This document shows positions 49,701 through 63,300 of a DNA stretch of 64,000 nt, one piece after another (positions within the stretch are counted from its first letter, which is position 1; each line of letters begins with the position of its first letter). A program made the translations under genes and the position numbers. Source of the DNA: Monarcha castaneiventris obscurior (lineage: Eukaryota; Chordata; Aves; Passeriformes; Monarchidae); NCBI GenBank assembly GCA_026261815.1, contig JAMPIT010000230.1, positions 11,035,001 through 11,099,000 on the forward strand. Reading direction: 5' to 3'. The notes below the pieces were generated by a model that was not told the DNA's origin, did not search any database, and worked only from the letters and a program-made list of their open reading frames with translations.

Positions 49701-52700
49701 AGGTGGAAGGTATGAAAATCTCCCTGTTTATTAATAACAAACACCTAAAAAAGTGAGCATTGAAAGCTTACTCCTAATCATATTTGCTACTGCTGTATTA
49801 TGGAGAAGATAGAAAACCAACATAAATAATTACCAGCCTGACAAACCATGCAGCCCCAATCACAGAAATTGCACAATTCCATCAGGAAGCCATCTTAAAA
49901 AAAAAGAAAAAAAATAAAGACTTTTGTTCCAAAAAGTTATATTGAAATGCCCACCATCTCCTTTAACCTCCCAACAGTGAGGAAATCTAGCATCTGAAAA
50001 TCTCTCCTTGACTCATCCCATTGTACCCTGTAAATGGAAAACCTATTTGCATCTAATAGAGCAGGGCATGCCAATAGAAATCTCATATCTATTGGCAAGT
50101 TGTGTAATTCTCTATAGCTATATACTAGATCCAGATGCTTTGGCAAGGGATATCTTCCCTCAGGACTACTGCCAGGGGGAGCCTGTATTGATCACCTTTG
50201 CAATTATAGATCGGATCATGGCAATCACTAAAGACAGGGAAACATTTTAATTCTCCATTGTGTAGGCTCATTCTTGCTTTTAAAAACAAACAAAAAAAAC
50301 CATCTATTTTTTATTGTCTGTATAATTTTAGGTGTATCATTAAAAAAAAAAAGTATTCAATGGGCTATTAAGGAAGATAACAATGTGTCCTGCAGACATT
50401 CCCAGTCTTCACACAAAACGTTCAACAATTAGAATAATTCAAGGAAGGTCCAGCCCAAAATTCCAATAAATAACTGCAGATCAAGACACTGATTGTCGTT
50501 AGACCCTTCCTCCAGCCCTCACTAATAAAACTTGGGCTACCTAGGTTAATCAGCAGCCTGGCTGCCACTTCGGAGCAGACCAAGAAATCTGCCAGGTCAC
50601 TGGTGGCCGTTCCTCCATTGCATACACAGTTGCCTTTGTGTTCAGAGCCTGTGACTAGACACAAGTCAGACTAATTCATCTTAATTCAGTTCAGTTAGAG
50701 GGGGGCAGCTTCTAGATGGGCTTATATTTAACATTCAGCAAATCAATTTATCATGAGCTTGTGGCTTTACAGGCACATCTTAAACTGACATAAGTAGATG
50801 GCCCATGCTGTGGCTTCTTCTGGCGCACACAGATCCAATTCAACGTAAGAGCATCAAGTCTCATTTGAAGACATTTGTAATAATCTCTTAAGTTTTAAGT
50901 GGTAATTATGATATTTTAAAGACTACTGTCTTTTAACCTAGATCTCTAGATTTCAGTAGACAAATTGAACAGGGTTTGTCATCAAGATGCTTGGGGAACT
51001 GGTATTTAATCTTATCTCAGCAGAAATGCTCAAGGAAACCAGATGATGTGTGGACATTTCCTACCTGTTGCATCATCGTTTTATTCTACTTCAGTGATGA
51101 TTTTTTCCTTGATTTGAACGCACTCATTAATGGCAATGAGTTTAGTGTACACAAGTTTAACTTTGCCTGATACTTTTCCTTTTCAGTGGTATAATTAGCA
51201 TAACGTGTTTAAAAGCTATCGACCTGACTCTTCCTAGTTATTTACCTTGGAGTATGCTACTGACACAAGGCAGTTTTGCTCTAACTTGCAGGCTTGGCAG
51301 AAAAAAAGAGACCCAGCTGAGGATAGCATTCCCAGCCTCAAGAGAATGTAGCCATTGAAAAAGTGATAGGAAGGCAAAAAACCAGTGGGTGTTAACTTCT
51401 TTACTTCAACTATCTGAAAAAATGTAATTATCACTGCTTTAAGTTTTGCCCATGTAGCATGAAATATGAGGTCTTTCCCTTAGATAAGTTACATATACAA
51501 AAAGAAGTAATGACGTTACAGAATTTTTTTCTGTAGGCAACTTTCCTATTTTGAGAAACCTTGAGTTCTGCTGTGTCTTTTAGAAAGTGACAGTTTGCTA
51601 TAGGGAAAATATTGAATTCTACACATAATCATAGAGTGTGCCGGATACAGTTTATTAGCTTGATCTTTCATATTTAATTGATGTTTGCTGTGAAAATAAA
51701 GTTCAGCCAAGCAGAAGGGGAAAAAAGTATGTTGTGCCACATTAATTTTAGTTGTACAAGCACATAAATGGCCATGTGATCATTCCATAGGTTAATTTCA
51801 TACCCCTGAGAAACGCTCCGTCTGGCTTTTTTTTCCTTGTTAAAACTTCACATTAATAAATAAAATTGAGTTTTCATGCTTTGCTAGACAGTCAAACCTC
51901 AATGACAGGAAGGTACTACTGCTTGTCTTGACCACTCTGCCTTCATTTTTCCCTGGGCACCTTCTAGGTAAGGTGAAATACTGTGTCCCTGTGGCTTGAA
52001 CTCCATGTTCTCTAAAATATGATAGAGAGGAATGCTTTTCAAATGGAAAGATGATATTGCTGCTGTGTTCCAGAAAAAAAAATTACAAACAGCAGCACAG
52101 AATCACAAAAGAGCAGGGATAACATCGTTTGACACAAATGAAAATCTTTCAGTTCACATCAATAGGCTTTAATCAGACCAGTATTTCCTTATTTCCTAGT
52201 TTTGTTTAGAAACATCCTTTAGATTTAGAATGAGAACTAAACACTTTTCTCCCTCCCCCTTCATATTTATGATCCAGGCTTTTGTAATAGTAGCATTTTC
52301 CTGCAATGCTGGCAGAATACCAATGAAATATTTCTTCCCATAGTGACACATACAACCATCCTCAAGTGGGAGGAACAGTATTTACAATATCCTACTAGAC
52401 TCCCTCTTCAGCTTACTAGGTTCCTTCATCTGTGTCTTATGGCTTATTACCAAATGCTGTGAGAACACATGGAACACCTACACCTCACTAGAAAGACAAA
52501 CCGAATGGCTTAAAACACAAAGTTGTTCAATGACTGACTCACAAATTATCACTTGGTGAATAGGGACTTTATTGCACCTACACTGTTGTGCCAAATTCCA
52601 GTCGACAAAGTGACATAGTAGATAAGTTTAGATGAAGGTGTTTACTGGTGGATAGGACAATAAAAAACTCGTGGCTCAAATGTTTTGAACTCCTGGACCT

Positions 52701-55700
52701 TTTCCCAGCTTCATTCTCTCTTTAAATTCACAGCATGGCAGAGTTATCCAGCAGCCAAGCCGGCTGTTTGTGGGTGCTCTGTATATGGGACTTCGCAATG
52801 CGTGTTTGCTTTTAAGCATTGCTAGGGCTGTTACTCTGGTAGCAGTCAGGGTTTCTGGTAATAATCAGTGAATCCCAAGTCAGAACAAAGGTGCTAATGT
52901 GGTACCAAGTTCCCGAGTAAATAAACATTTGCTAAACAAAATCTTTTCAACAGCATTGCATGTCTGTGTCAACATTGTGTTTCCTCCATGAGTCATCTGG
53001 TCAGCAGCACTCCAGCTACATGGGAGAGGTCAGCCGCTTCCTACAGCTCTCCGCTGAAAACTGAAGTTTTGTGACAGAATATACCACTCAGGATTTCCTG
53101 TGAGCCACGGGAGTTGCATTTTTTGGCAGGATTAGAGAAAAAAGTCAGGTTAGAAAATCCTGATGGGCACATTTGAAGGGGAAAAAAAGACATGAAACAA
53201 ATGCTGTTAGTGCCAGCCTCAGTGTCCATTAGCTAGTCAGACACAGAAACATATTTGGTCTTTATCACCCAAGCATAGAGATACAGAATTTTAATACATG
53301 GGAAGGATGCCTCAGATATTTCTTATTCTGCAGATTAATAGGAAATTGCCAATAAGTGCGGGGAAAAAGGACATCCACACAGGTACCCATTTGTTTATTT
53401 CAAATGTCCAGCACTTCAGGAAAAAACCACAGAGCTATTTTTTTTTTATGTTCAGAACTGGATCCAGAAACGGGAGTTACCTACTTTCTGGCTCAGATGT
53501 AATAGAATACCCATTCTCTTGAGATTTTTTTTTTATTAAAAACTCACAAAACTCCTTGGTTTCATATGATAGCTGCTAATTAAGAGATGTAGAAAGCATA
53601 CAATCAGTTCATCTGATAGGATTATTGCCAAGGCGGTTTGAAAGAGCTTGCAAAAATTTTGCAATCTGTGTGTTTGTCCTGATTCAACTTGAACCTGAAC
53701 TCCAGGGTCTGCTTCTGAATGTCCTCTCAACTCATTATCTTTTCTTGTCTCTTGTTAAGATGCTTTCCTGAGTCCAAGCAGAGATGTTCAGCCTTTTTCT
53801 AACAGAAATACAGTAAATGTCTCCTCTGTCAACATAATACAAGATTCTTGAAAGAATCACTTCACAAATTTCAAACTAATAACTTATTATTTTTCACTGA
53901 TATAGCACATAGGTGGATAATGTTCCATCATCCGTGACTATAATCACCTTCAGCCCCAATTCAGCATCCCAGGTTCTGGCTTGATTAAGTATTTGTCACT
54001 TCAATTTCATCCCATCCTGACAGAGATAACTTTATTTTAAGTCAAACTGCCATACTCCGGAGTTCAGGAAGGACATGAAAATGTCAGGTAATAATCCCTC
54101 CTCAATCTTGTGAGTAGGTAACACTGCTAATATGCAGAACCATTAGTATGTTCGCATGAATTTAGCTTAATCATTTTCAGCAATTCAAGCTTTATTAAGA
54201 CACCTTAAAGCTGATCTGGATAAGCTACTCCCATCTTTACATGCTTTACTCTGCTTTCAGTACTTAACAAAAGGCACGTTTAATCTTGCAAATTCTCCTG
54301 AACCTTTGTAACTTTATTTTAAATGAATTTCATCAGTGATTTTAGCACTTCATAAAAGCAAATATACTTTTTTTCCCAATGAAACAGCATTTTGAAAAAG
54401 GTATGGCTCAAAACAGGATGTCTATGTGGTTATTGCCATCTCTGGATGTTGGCGACTGTTGTGCTAACACTATTATTCATGCAAATAAATAGAAAAACTT
54501 CTACATTAAACAGATATTCAAAAGCTAAATAATACTTGTAGAAACTGATCAGACATTAGTAATAATTTTATGTTCTCTCATTTCCATCTGTCTTTGTCTT
54601 TAGAAGGATAATATCTGGTACCTCATTCTCTCTCCAAGTCGAAATATCAAGAATGAGAACATTCACCTTAAAACTTCAGGAAAAGAGAAGATGCATTGTC
54701 TTTTCAGCATGTTCATAGAACATGTTAAACATTCAACATATTTAAAGAAAATTATCTTTAACATGTTTATACTGTGAAGGGGCTAAATGTAAGGTCTCTA
54801 AGGCCTTTGTCATGTTGAAGACAAAATTGAATTTCTATCTACACCTTCCATAAATCAATCCCACCTTTTTACTGTAGCAGGATGGGATTATTGGTGTACT
54901 ATATCCATCCATCCACTCAACTATCTTCTCTGATTTCTTTCATCCTTTGAATCATTGTTTTTCCTTCTATAGCATAACTCAGTAGCAATATTCAGTACTT
55001 GTTCTTTTTCTTGTTACTTACATGTACTTGCTTGAGATGTGTGACACCTGCCATGTCTGTACCTTCAATCGTGATGACTAAACACAGCCAAAGGGCAGTT
55101 TTGATAAAATTGATGAGTCAATTTATTTGCAGGAGTAAATGACATACCCTTGTTCATGAGTAAGTCTTTGTAAATAGTCAGTGAGCACTTCAGAGGTGAA
55201 GAAATTTTTTGGTTTGAAGACTGCAATTTGGTGTACAGAACCCAGCTCCTCTATGATGTGGCTGCAAACATTGTGTTGTTTCTCTGCTTATTTACACAAA
55301 ATCTGCTTGTGTTTCTGAAACCTTTTAATCTGAACAAGATCTCTCTTGAAAATCTTGATGTTCTCTCTTCATTTTCCCTCATTATATTTGTAGCCTGCCT
55401 CGAACTGCAACATTAAAAGCAAATATTTTACTTTCAAGCTCACTATCGAAGAGCAAACTAATGGTTTCTAACTCATACCTTGGTTGAATTCAAGTTGATT
55501 CCGTGCATTCAGGTTAACACTGAACTGATGGGATAATGTTTTCTTTGTGGGAATTCAGATCAAGGTCATACTCACCTTTTTCTCAACAACCTTTTAGAGT
55601 GACACGAGGTTCTGCTCTGAGAGATTATTTTCAGTTTCTCATTCCTGAGCTTTATGGCAGTTAGCTGGTTTCCCACTTTCTTATTGGCTCTCATGGCTTT

Positions 55701-56795
55701 TGCCATGTCAGCTGTACTTATGTGGTATCTAACATGGACCAGCAGTTACTGCTCACTATTTATTCCTTTCATCATTTCCCATGCTTTTTTTTTTTCAGGG
55801 CCGTAGCAACAACTATGAGATCCTCTTCGAAACCACCAGGGTTTTAACAAAATAGCACAATAACACATTTATTTTGTCTTTCACATTTCCGTATACCACA
55901 CTTTCCATTTCTCCTGACTGCAAGTATTTCAATATTGTGAAGCACTGGAGCCTGCAACAGCTGCTTCCAGTAGCATTCTTGAGGTTCCATAGAATTAAGT
56001 AGGACCTTATAGTCAAGACTAACTTTCGCTCTGCCTTACACACATCAAATTCCCTAAGCCAGAAGAAAAAGAATCTCTAAATATTCCAGAAGTAAGCTGA
56101 AGTGTGCTGTGAGTGACTCGCAGTGCCCAAAATGCCATTCCTTGTAAAGTGAGCCTTAACTTAAAAACCACTTTTCTGGCTATCACTTTGAAGAGCTCTG
56201 AGGTGTAGTAGAAGGTAGTTTTCTCCCTCCACACTGGGCAGAAGACATGTAACTGTCTTAATTGTTAAATTCAAAAGTTAGGCACCATTTTAAAAGATAA
56301 AATTCCTTTATTTGGTGTTTCAAGCACATCTTTTTCCCTTGAAAGAACATATTTTTTTCATCTTCTTACTTGCTTCACAAAGCCATTAGAATTTACTGAT
56401 GAAAAACTATTTAGCAAAGATTAAGTATCTGGAATTCAAAAAGCATCTGTTTATAAGGGATCAAATTTAATATAATTGAGATTAAAACTTTACTAATAAT
56501 TGATTCTAGATATTTCTGCTCTAGCTTTGTAAAAGAAAGAATATGAAAGGCCAAATACTCAACTGCTACAGATTAGTATTGCTTCATAGAATGAAGTGGA
56601 GATGCATTCCAATGAACAAGAGCTGAATATCTGGCTTTGAGATCAAAAGCAGTGTGTATTAACCCCATGTGTTTATTGGCCACACACTTCCCACTGGTAT
56701 GTGCTGATGTGAATACATTAAAAATCCTTTTGGGAAATTAACTACTATTGGGAGACATTAATCCTTACAATATAAGCTATTTTCTTGATGGAAGT
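46731..56795. other. Intergenic stretch, no gene recognised
   Basis: This is mostly AT-rich sequence. A 39-nt pure purine run lies at 47586-47624. A GC-richer interval, about 47850-48870, carries overlapping short ORFs on both strands without recognisable homology. A near-perfect palindrome TTGCAAAA-A-TTTTGCAA lies at 53648-53664. Homopolymer runs are scattered. I see no splice-supported exon, RNA gene or identifiable transposon. Confidence 0.65.
47586..47624. repeat. 39-nt purine tract with (GA)n core
   Basis: An A10 run, a (GA)5-like core, GGGG and an A9 run form an uninterrupted purine stretch. This is simple low-complexity sequence, much shorter than the tract at 37371-37706. Confidence 0.9.
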
Positions 56796-57370
56796 TGTCA
56801 TGGTTTAATCACAGCCAGCAACTAAGTACCCTGTTCCCCTGCCCCCAAGGGATGGGGAGGAGAATTGGAAAAAAAGGTAAAAGCCATGGGTTGAGATAAG
56901 AACAGTTTAATAATTGAAATGTAATATTAATGATGATAAAATAATAGTGTAATGAAAAGGGATTCAATGAAGGGGGAGGTGGGGTGGAAGAAAGAGAGAG
57001 GGAGAGAGAGATAAAACCCAAGGAAGACAAGTGAGGCACAGTTTTTCACCGCCTGCTGATTGATGCCCAGTTTCTGAGCAGCAATTGGCATGTCCTGACC
57101 AATTCCCCACAGTTTATGTACAGAGTGTGACCTTCTATGGCATGGAATATCCCTTTGGATAGTTTGGGTGCTTTCCTGACTGTGGGCTTCCAGCTTCTTG
57201 CGCTCCTCTTTGCTGGCAGAGCATGAGACACTAAAAAGTCCTTGACTTAGCGCAAGCACTCCTCAACAAGAACTAAACCATCAGTGGTTATCAACATTAT
57301 TCTCATATTAAATCCAAAAAATGCAGCACTGTATCAGCAAGTTAACTCTATCCCAGCTAAAACCAAGTCA
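56796..57370 (-). mobile_element. Solo LTR of avian ERV, with 5-bp duplication
   Basis: The plus strand begins TGTCATGGTTTAATCACAGC and ends AAACCAAGTCA; the two ends are imperfect inverted repeats. Internal blocks match, from memory, a very abundant avian LTR, including CAGCAACTAAG, GGGTTGAGATAAGAAC, CCTTGACTTAG, GGTTATCAACATTATTCTCA and GTTAACTCTATCCCAGCT. On the minus strand an ATTAAA (56911-56906) is the likely LTR poly(A) signal, so the element points left. Flanks GAAGT (56791-56795) and GAGGT (57371-57375) look like a 5-bp target duplication with one change, which fits an ERVL-like class. Flanking DNA has no retroviral genes, so it appears to be a solo LTR of about 575 bp. Divergence suggests an old insertion. 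Confidence 0.85.
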
Positions 57371-60300
57371 GAGGTACAAAAAAATTTTAAAAAAGAAAAG
57401 TATATAAAAAGAAAGCATTTGGGAAGTGGGAAGTGTAAGAATCTAATGCAGTGTGCTCCAGAGTTTCTCTAGGTGGGAAGTAAACTTATTGTATCAGTAT
57501 ATTTGTCCTAATGGGGGTGATGGGTGTTTTATGTGTTAGTTTTCAGGTGTGTGTCCGAAAGCAAAGTAGGCTGAAATTACAGTACCAGAAATCTACATAT
57601 GCATTATCATATTCCGTATGAGAATAGAAGTAGATGAATTCTAAACGGTTAATGACCTTGGAGGACTCTGAGTATGAGATTCAAATAAATTAAAAACCTT
57701 GCTGGCATTCATAAACAGAAATAAATGACAAGTGAGAGAAGTGGAAAAAAAATGCGTGTGTTTGCTTTGGCTGGCCTTCCTTTTTTTTCTTTATTTTTTT
57801 TTAATTGCATTTTATTTCCTGCACAGATAACCAAAAGAAGTTTAAAGCAGAGTTTATGAGAAAAGAAACTTGGCTTGACTTGTCTTTATTACTAGCAACT
57901 TTTGAAAAGTAGCCTTCAATATCACAGACTGATACGATGAGTGAATCTCAAATACCACAAAGATATTTGCTTATTGCTCTCCATGGGAAACTGATTTATT
58001 ATTTGTTTTATTATTTTGCTTTATTTTTCATGTTGTAATTATATTGGTTCCTGGACATCAGCTCAAGAGTGAGCTGTATTACACTGAGAACCCAGGACAT
58101 TTTCAAGAGAGTGCTGGGTAAACTGATAATTCAACAATCCCCTATTGTTTCTTCCTACAACTGACATATTTTCAGATAAGAGCAAGAAGAAAAAATGTCT
58201 TTAAACTATTTGTTATATCCTGGTAAGCAGTGTGAAGCATTGTCACGTCTGTGCAGTGCTTGGATGGTTCAGTCACCTTTATTCCTTTCTCCCAACCCCG
58301 ACAAATTTGTTTACATATTTAACAGGTTAAGCATGAAATTCACATGGGAAACATTTCTACAGGAACTGTTCTCACTAAACTCAAGTTATACATGATACCA
58401 CTGTTTCTTGTGTGTTTTGGGTTTTGCTCTCTGAAAGAGGCATTTACACAGAGTCACCAAAACCCATGAGTCAATGTATTCCCCACACTAAAACTTCCTG
58501 ACTATTCTGATGTTCTTCCTGCCCCTTTCTAAAATGTTGGTGTGCAAAAACAGAACACTTTTTCACTCTGAGAGAGTTAAATCCAATATAACAGGTCCTA
58601 GCTGTTTATAGCAGATTTATTCTTCAGTAAATGACCCTTTTCTTGTACCTCTATTAATTAATTTGGCAGACTTGAGGAGAATAAAAGACCTATTGAATAA
58701 TTGTACTAGTGACTAAAACATTTAACTGGAAAGTCATATGACAGTTACCAGGGACTGTGTTTGTAGACACAGTGAAGTAAGAATTCCTTTAGGAAAAAAT
58801 GAGATTTTAATTATTGACTTGTAGGAAGACATGATTAACAAGGGCTTCTCATCCTCAGTTATCAAATCCCAAGTGTATGCTCCTGCATCTACTGTTTCTT
58901 AAGTAAAATCCCCAAACTTACTTCCAGTTCTCAGAGCAGCCTCATTAAATCAACTGTAGTTAAACCTTCAGTAGATTAGAACTGGTTAGGGGAATGTAGA
59001 TGTAACACTTGATTACCTTTCTAAAGCTGATGACACGAATTGATTTTTAGAGATTGGTCAGTGCAGCCACTGCCAGCAAGCCGCCTCCTCCCCACCCCCA
59101 GTTTTCCCAAGAACAGGAGTTAACCCATGTATTTAACAGGCTTGCAGTAAACAAGTTATTCTGCTCACAGGTGATTGCTGGAGTTTTTTCTCAGAATAAG
59201 AAAGCCTCACAAGTTCTGTGATCCATCGGTACTGTATGGTTTTTATTTTCTTTAGAAAAGACACACTACCAGGGAAAAATGTTGTATATCATCTCAGCAG
59301 GGGACTCTGAGCTGTTTAGCACTATGTAATTGGATCTAGGACTAATCCTTAACTTTGATGAGGCCAAGAGGAGTTACACCACTGCTACTTCCACCACATT
59401 AATGATAGACAAAACACTTAAACACACTGTCTAACACTTGATTGTAAAGGACTAAATGCATTTCAGAGTCAAGTTTTGGTTGTATAATATGCCTTTGGAT
59501 AATTCTTGTTTTCTTTTGGTCAATACAGATATGATTTCTAACATTTGAAGCACACAGTAATTGAGCAAGAGCAATAAACAAAAAATGCATTCAAAAATAG
59601 TCATATTACTCAATTATGATGTGCCTTAAATCAATTTTGTAATAGTCTGCCTTTATTATGTAACAGATAAACAAAAGGAATATTTAAATCAAAGAACTGT
59701 CTGCTGCTTTAATACAAGGTAAAACTTCATCCACTTTGCAGAATTCACTGTTGGTATTGCATTTCTTGGATTGGCTGTTTGTTTTGCCATTGTGGAATAT
59801 TATTGTAAAGTATAGTTAGAGGGAACAGAGCATTATTACTCTATACCTTATTTGTTGTGGGATTAATTATCAGGCTGATTTTAATATTTGGTCACTAACA
59901 AGGCCTTACATAGTTTAATTTGTCTTTTCAACATGGTTTTTTACAGCTTATTCACAGGTTGGTTTTTGGATTTTTTTTGGTCATCTTCCAAGTTTTTTCA
60001 TTTGCTTCATATGCAGTCTACAAATGTTTTATATGGGTCATATACATTTACACAGTAGGTGGTCCAAGGCAATGAAGATTCACTAGAAATGTAATAGTTT
60101 GTGAATCAACTGTACAATTTCTATGCTGAAGTTATATTTGCAAAATCTTTTGGGTAGTTTATTTCATTTTAAAAGCTTCATATGTTTACTTGAATTATCT
60201 GCTTAATAAAGGATGGGTTTATTGATGACAATTGGTTCTTTTCTCCTAAGCACATTTTGTACTAAGGAATTCTCCCACAACATTAAGAAAGGAATTTTTT

Positions 60301-63300
60301 TGCCCATTCTCAAAATTCAATGTTGAAAGAGAGTAATAATGTTCAGCTTTGACCAAGAATTTCTGGAAACATATGTTTCCCTAATAGAAAGTGTCATGGC
60401 ATTTGCTGTCCACACAATTCCATTTTACAGAAGATATTGCCTATGAAACATTATGTACTAGGCTTCCTAGACAGCAATTTTTCTGACTTAGAAGAGTAAG
60501 AGTAGGGTTAGTAGTCTCTTGCCAGCTTTGAACCTATAGTTCAAGGGAGTCTAGGTTTTTCAAACTTAGCTTGTAGCACTAGAACAGCTTCTCCAGTTTT
60601 TGAAGTGCCAGCTTAATGAATCATTCCCCACAAAATAGTTGCTTCTGACATTCCAGCCAAAGCCCTGCTGCTCTTGCAGGAGCCTATATGCTTTTATCTT
60701 GCACATTGGTCTGAGCTGCAAAAATGTTCCAGTTTATCACATACTGTTCTGCACCGTCATTTAGAAATATGCTTGTGCTTGCCGAGTGAATATTGATAAG
60801 ATACCTTGAGACTGTGATAAAAATGGGGCAAAGAGAAGATATCTTTCAAATTTGATAAATAAAGTCTTTAAAATAGTGATAAAAGACTTCTGAGAGTCCA
60901 TTACTGAGAATGAATTCTCAGAGGTGTACATGAAGTTGGGGGCTTATTGTTTGGTCATGCTCTTTCAAAGGTTTAGGGCTTTTACTCTGTGTTCTAAGAA
61001 AAAGCTCTTTGAAGGTCATGTTTGAATTCAAAGCTGTACTTATTGTCTGTTTTTCCATGCTATCTACATTACTGTCGCATATCGCATTTGGGAGCCCAAT
61101 AGCTCCTGAAGGTAATATTTTCTAATTCCACTTATCCCACACTCTGGTGTAGCATTTGTCAGCGCAGGTTTGTGTCTGCAGGTGTTGATAAGGTAGAAAA
61201 AGCTACCTGGCTAACATTATTATATTGCTTATTTTTTCATAGGTAGTTTGAAATGATTATCACTGCTGGACTATAGTCATGTGCTAAAAGATAGCCTGCC
61301 CTCCTTCTGCTATACCACCCTCAGTACTTTAACACTGAGGTAGCTGTGTGGATTACCTGGCTGTGAAAAATCTTACACTAACAGAGAGTGGGAAGGAGGG
61401 AAGAGACTGGGAAGAACAGAGATGGGGAAGATCTGCTTTTCACTGCTGGTGTTATTTTTGTACTGAAGGCTGTGGCTCCTTGTTCAGCTATCTTAGTGGG
61501 CAATTAATCTCTTGCTGTTAGGCAGCAGCACTGAACATAACCACTAAACTACTGACGGTAATGGAGGTCATAGAAACAAAAGGGAGCACTAAAACTGAGC
61601 CATAAACCCCTCTGCAGTTGATTTTACTCTGCGAGATGTTGGATTTCTCACCTGTGATCCTCAGCAAGAGAAACCTGTGGGTCCCCCAGCCCTGAGATGT
61701 ACCTAGCCTGAGAGTGGCATGACTGGGCTTGACGAGGGGGTCACCCTTGTAGGACCAGACAGAAGGGGTGCCTGGCTTCATGCCTCTGCAACGCTTCAGC
61801 CTGAAAATTAACCTTGTTCATTAATATATGTCTTTGCCTGTGAGAAAAAGAAAAAAAGTGCCCCACTTGACTGGTACTTCTATGAGAGATTAAAAAAATT
61901 ACTTGCTTGCTTGGATCATAATAAAGCAGGAGACGTGCGCAGGAGCCTTGCACGGCTGTACAGACAGCTCAGCTCCACCGTCTCTGCTGCAGCTCTCTGT
62001 GCCTTCCTCAGCAGAGCATCAGACCAGCTGTAGGCATAAATACAACTCGGCATGTTAGACCAGACCTGCTTTTCAACACCTCCCCTGTGACAAAACAATC
62101 CCTCTTTTTGTTTCTGTAATAGAAAAAAGCACCCTAAAACATGTTTAGTTCTAATGGAGATAGTTACCTGCGTGTCTCAAATCCTCTTTTTCCCCAGGCT
62201 CAGTAATAAAACAGCACTGAGATCAAAACATAGGTAGTAAGCTCCTTGGAGAAAGAGCATGTTCCTACATCACAGAAGAAAAGTTTGTGTAATTTCAGCA
62301 TCTTTTGCCCCCCTATTTTTGTGCTGTTTAGCTTTTCATCTTTTTACTGTCTTAGCTTCAGGAGTTGATGCAAGATATTCTTACGCAGTTTCCCCACATA
62401 TCATCATGATGACCAGTGCAGAAGTGCACAGGTTGGTAATTAGCCCAGCCTACATGGGTGGTCAGCATATTCCAGTATTTCAGTCAGCCATGTGAGCGTA
62501 AACAGGTTTCTTACTCCAAACTTTTCTAAGATATCTAAAATGTTATCATTAGATGTATGCAAAACATGTTTGCAAAAATAAATAAATGGGTGACATTTTT
62601 AGCAGCCAATTTATATATGTTGGGCTAATCTTTTCTGCCTTAGTTACCATAAGAGGATAAAAATAGATTAATCATAATTCTGGTTTCACCAGGGCCCTAT
62701 GAAGATTTGTTAGATAATGTGTGAAAGTAATAGAGAACTATTTTCTCTGGCTGTCTCACTCTAGTTTTGGAGGATGAACTAAACCTTAGCAAGCTTATTC
62801 TCAAATCCTCCTTACAGTTTGGGAATTATTATTTTCATTCACATGCCTAAATTCCAATTACACTGAGATTTTATCACACTTCATTGGCTCAGTGCCTAAG
62901 CGGGGGCATCCAGTATGTTATCAAACAGTGCTATAGATGCGGCACCTGTGAGAGGTCTGATAACCTTTTGGAACAACATCTGAGAGTGGGCACCCACAAA
63001 AGGTGCTAGACAAATCTGTGAGAGCAGTTTAACTGAAATACCAAGGGAAAATTCAAACTACTGTCTAACCTTCTGCAGAAAGCCTGAAAGTGCCTGGCCT
63101 ACTAAAGCTACACACTTCAGAGCTAGAAAAGATTCCTCAGGCACCATGGCAGAGGCTTCTGCACCTGGTCAGAAGCCCTGGCAGGAGAGGTGAGGCACTG
63201 TGCCTAAGCAACCATGCAATGTGATAAGAATGACCTTAAAAACCAGTCATGCTGAGCTTGTATTGCACTCTTTTGAATAATTATGCAGTTTCTCAGAATG

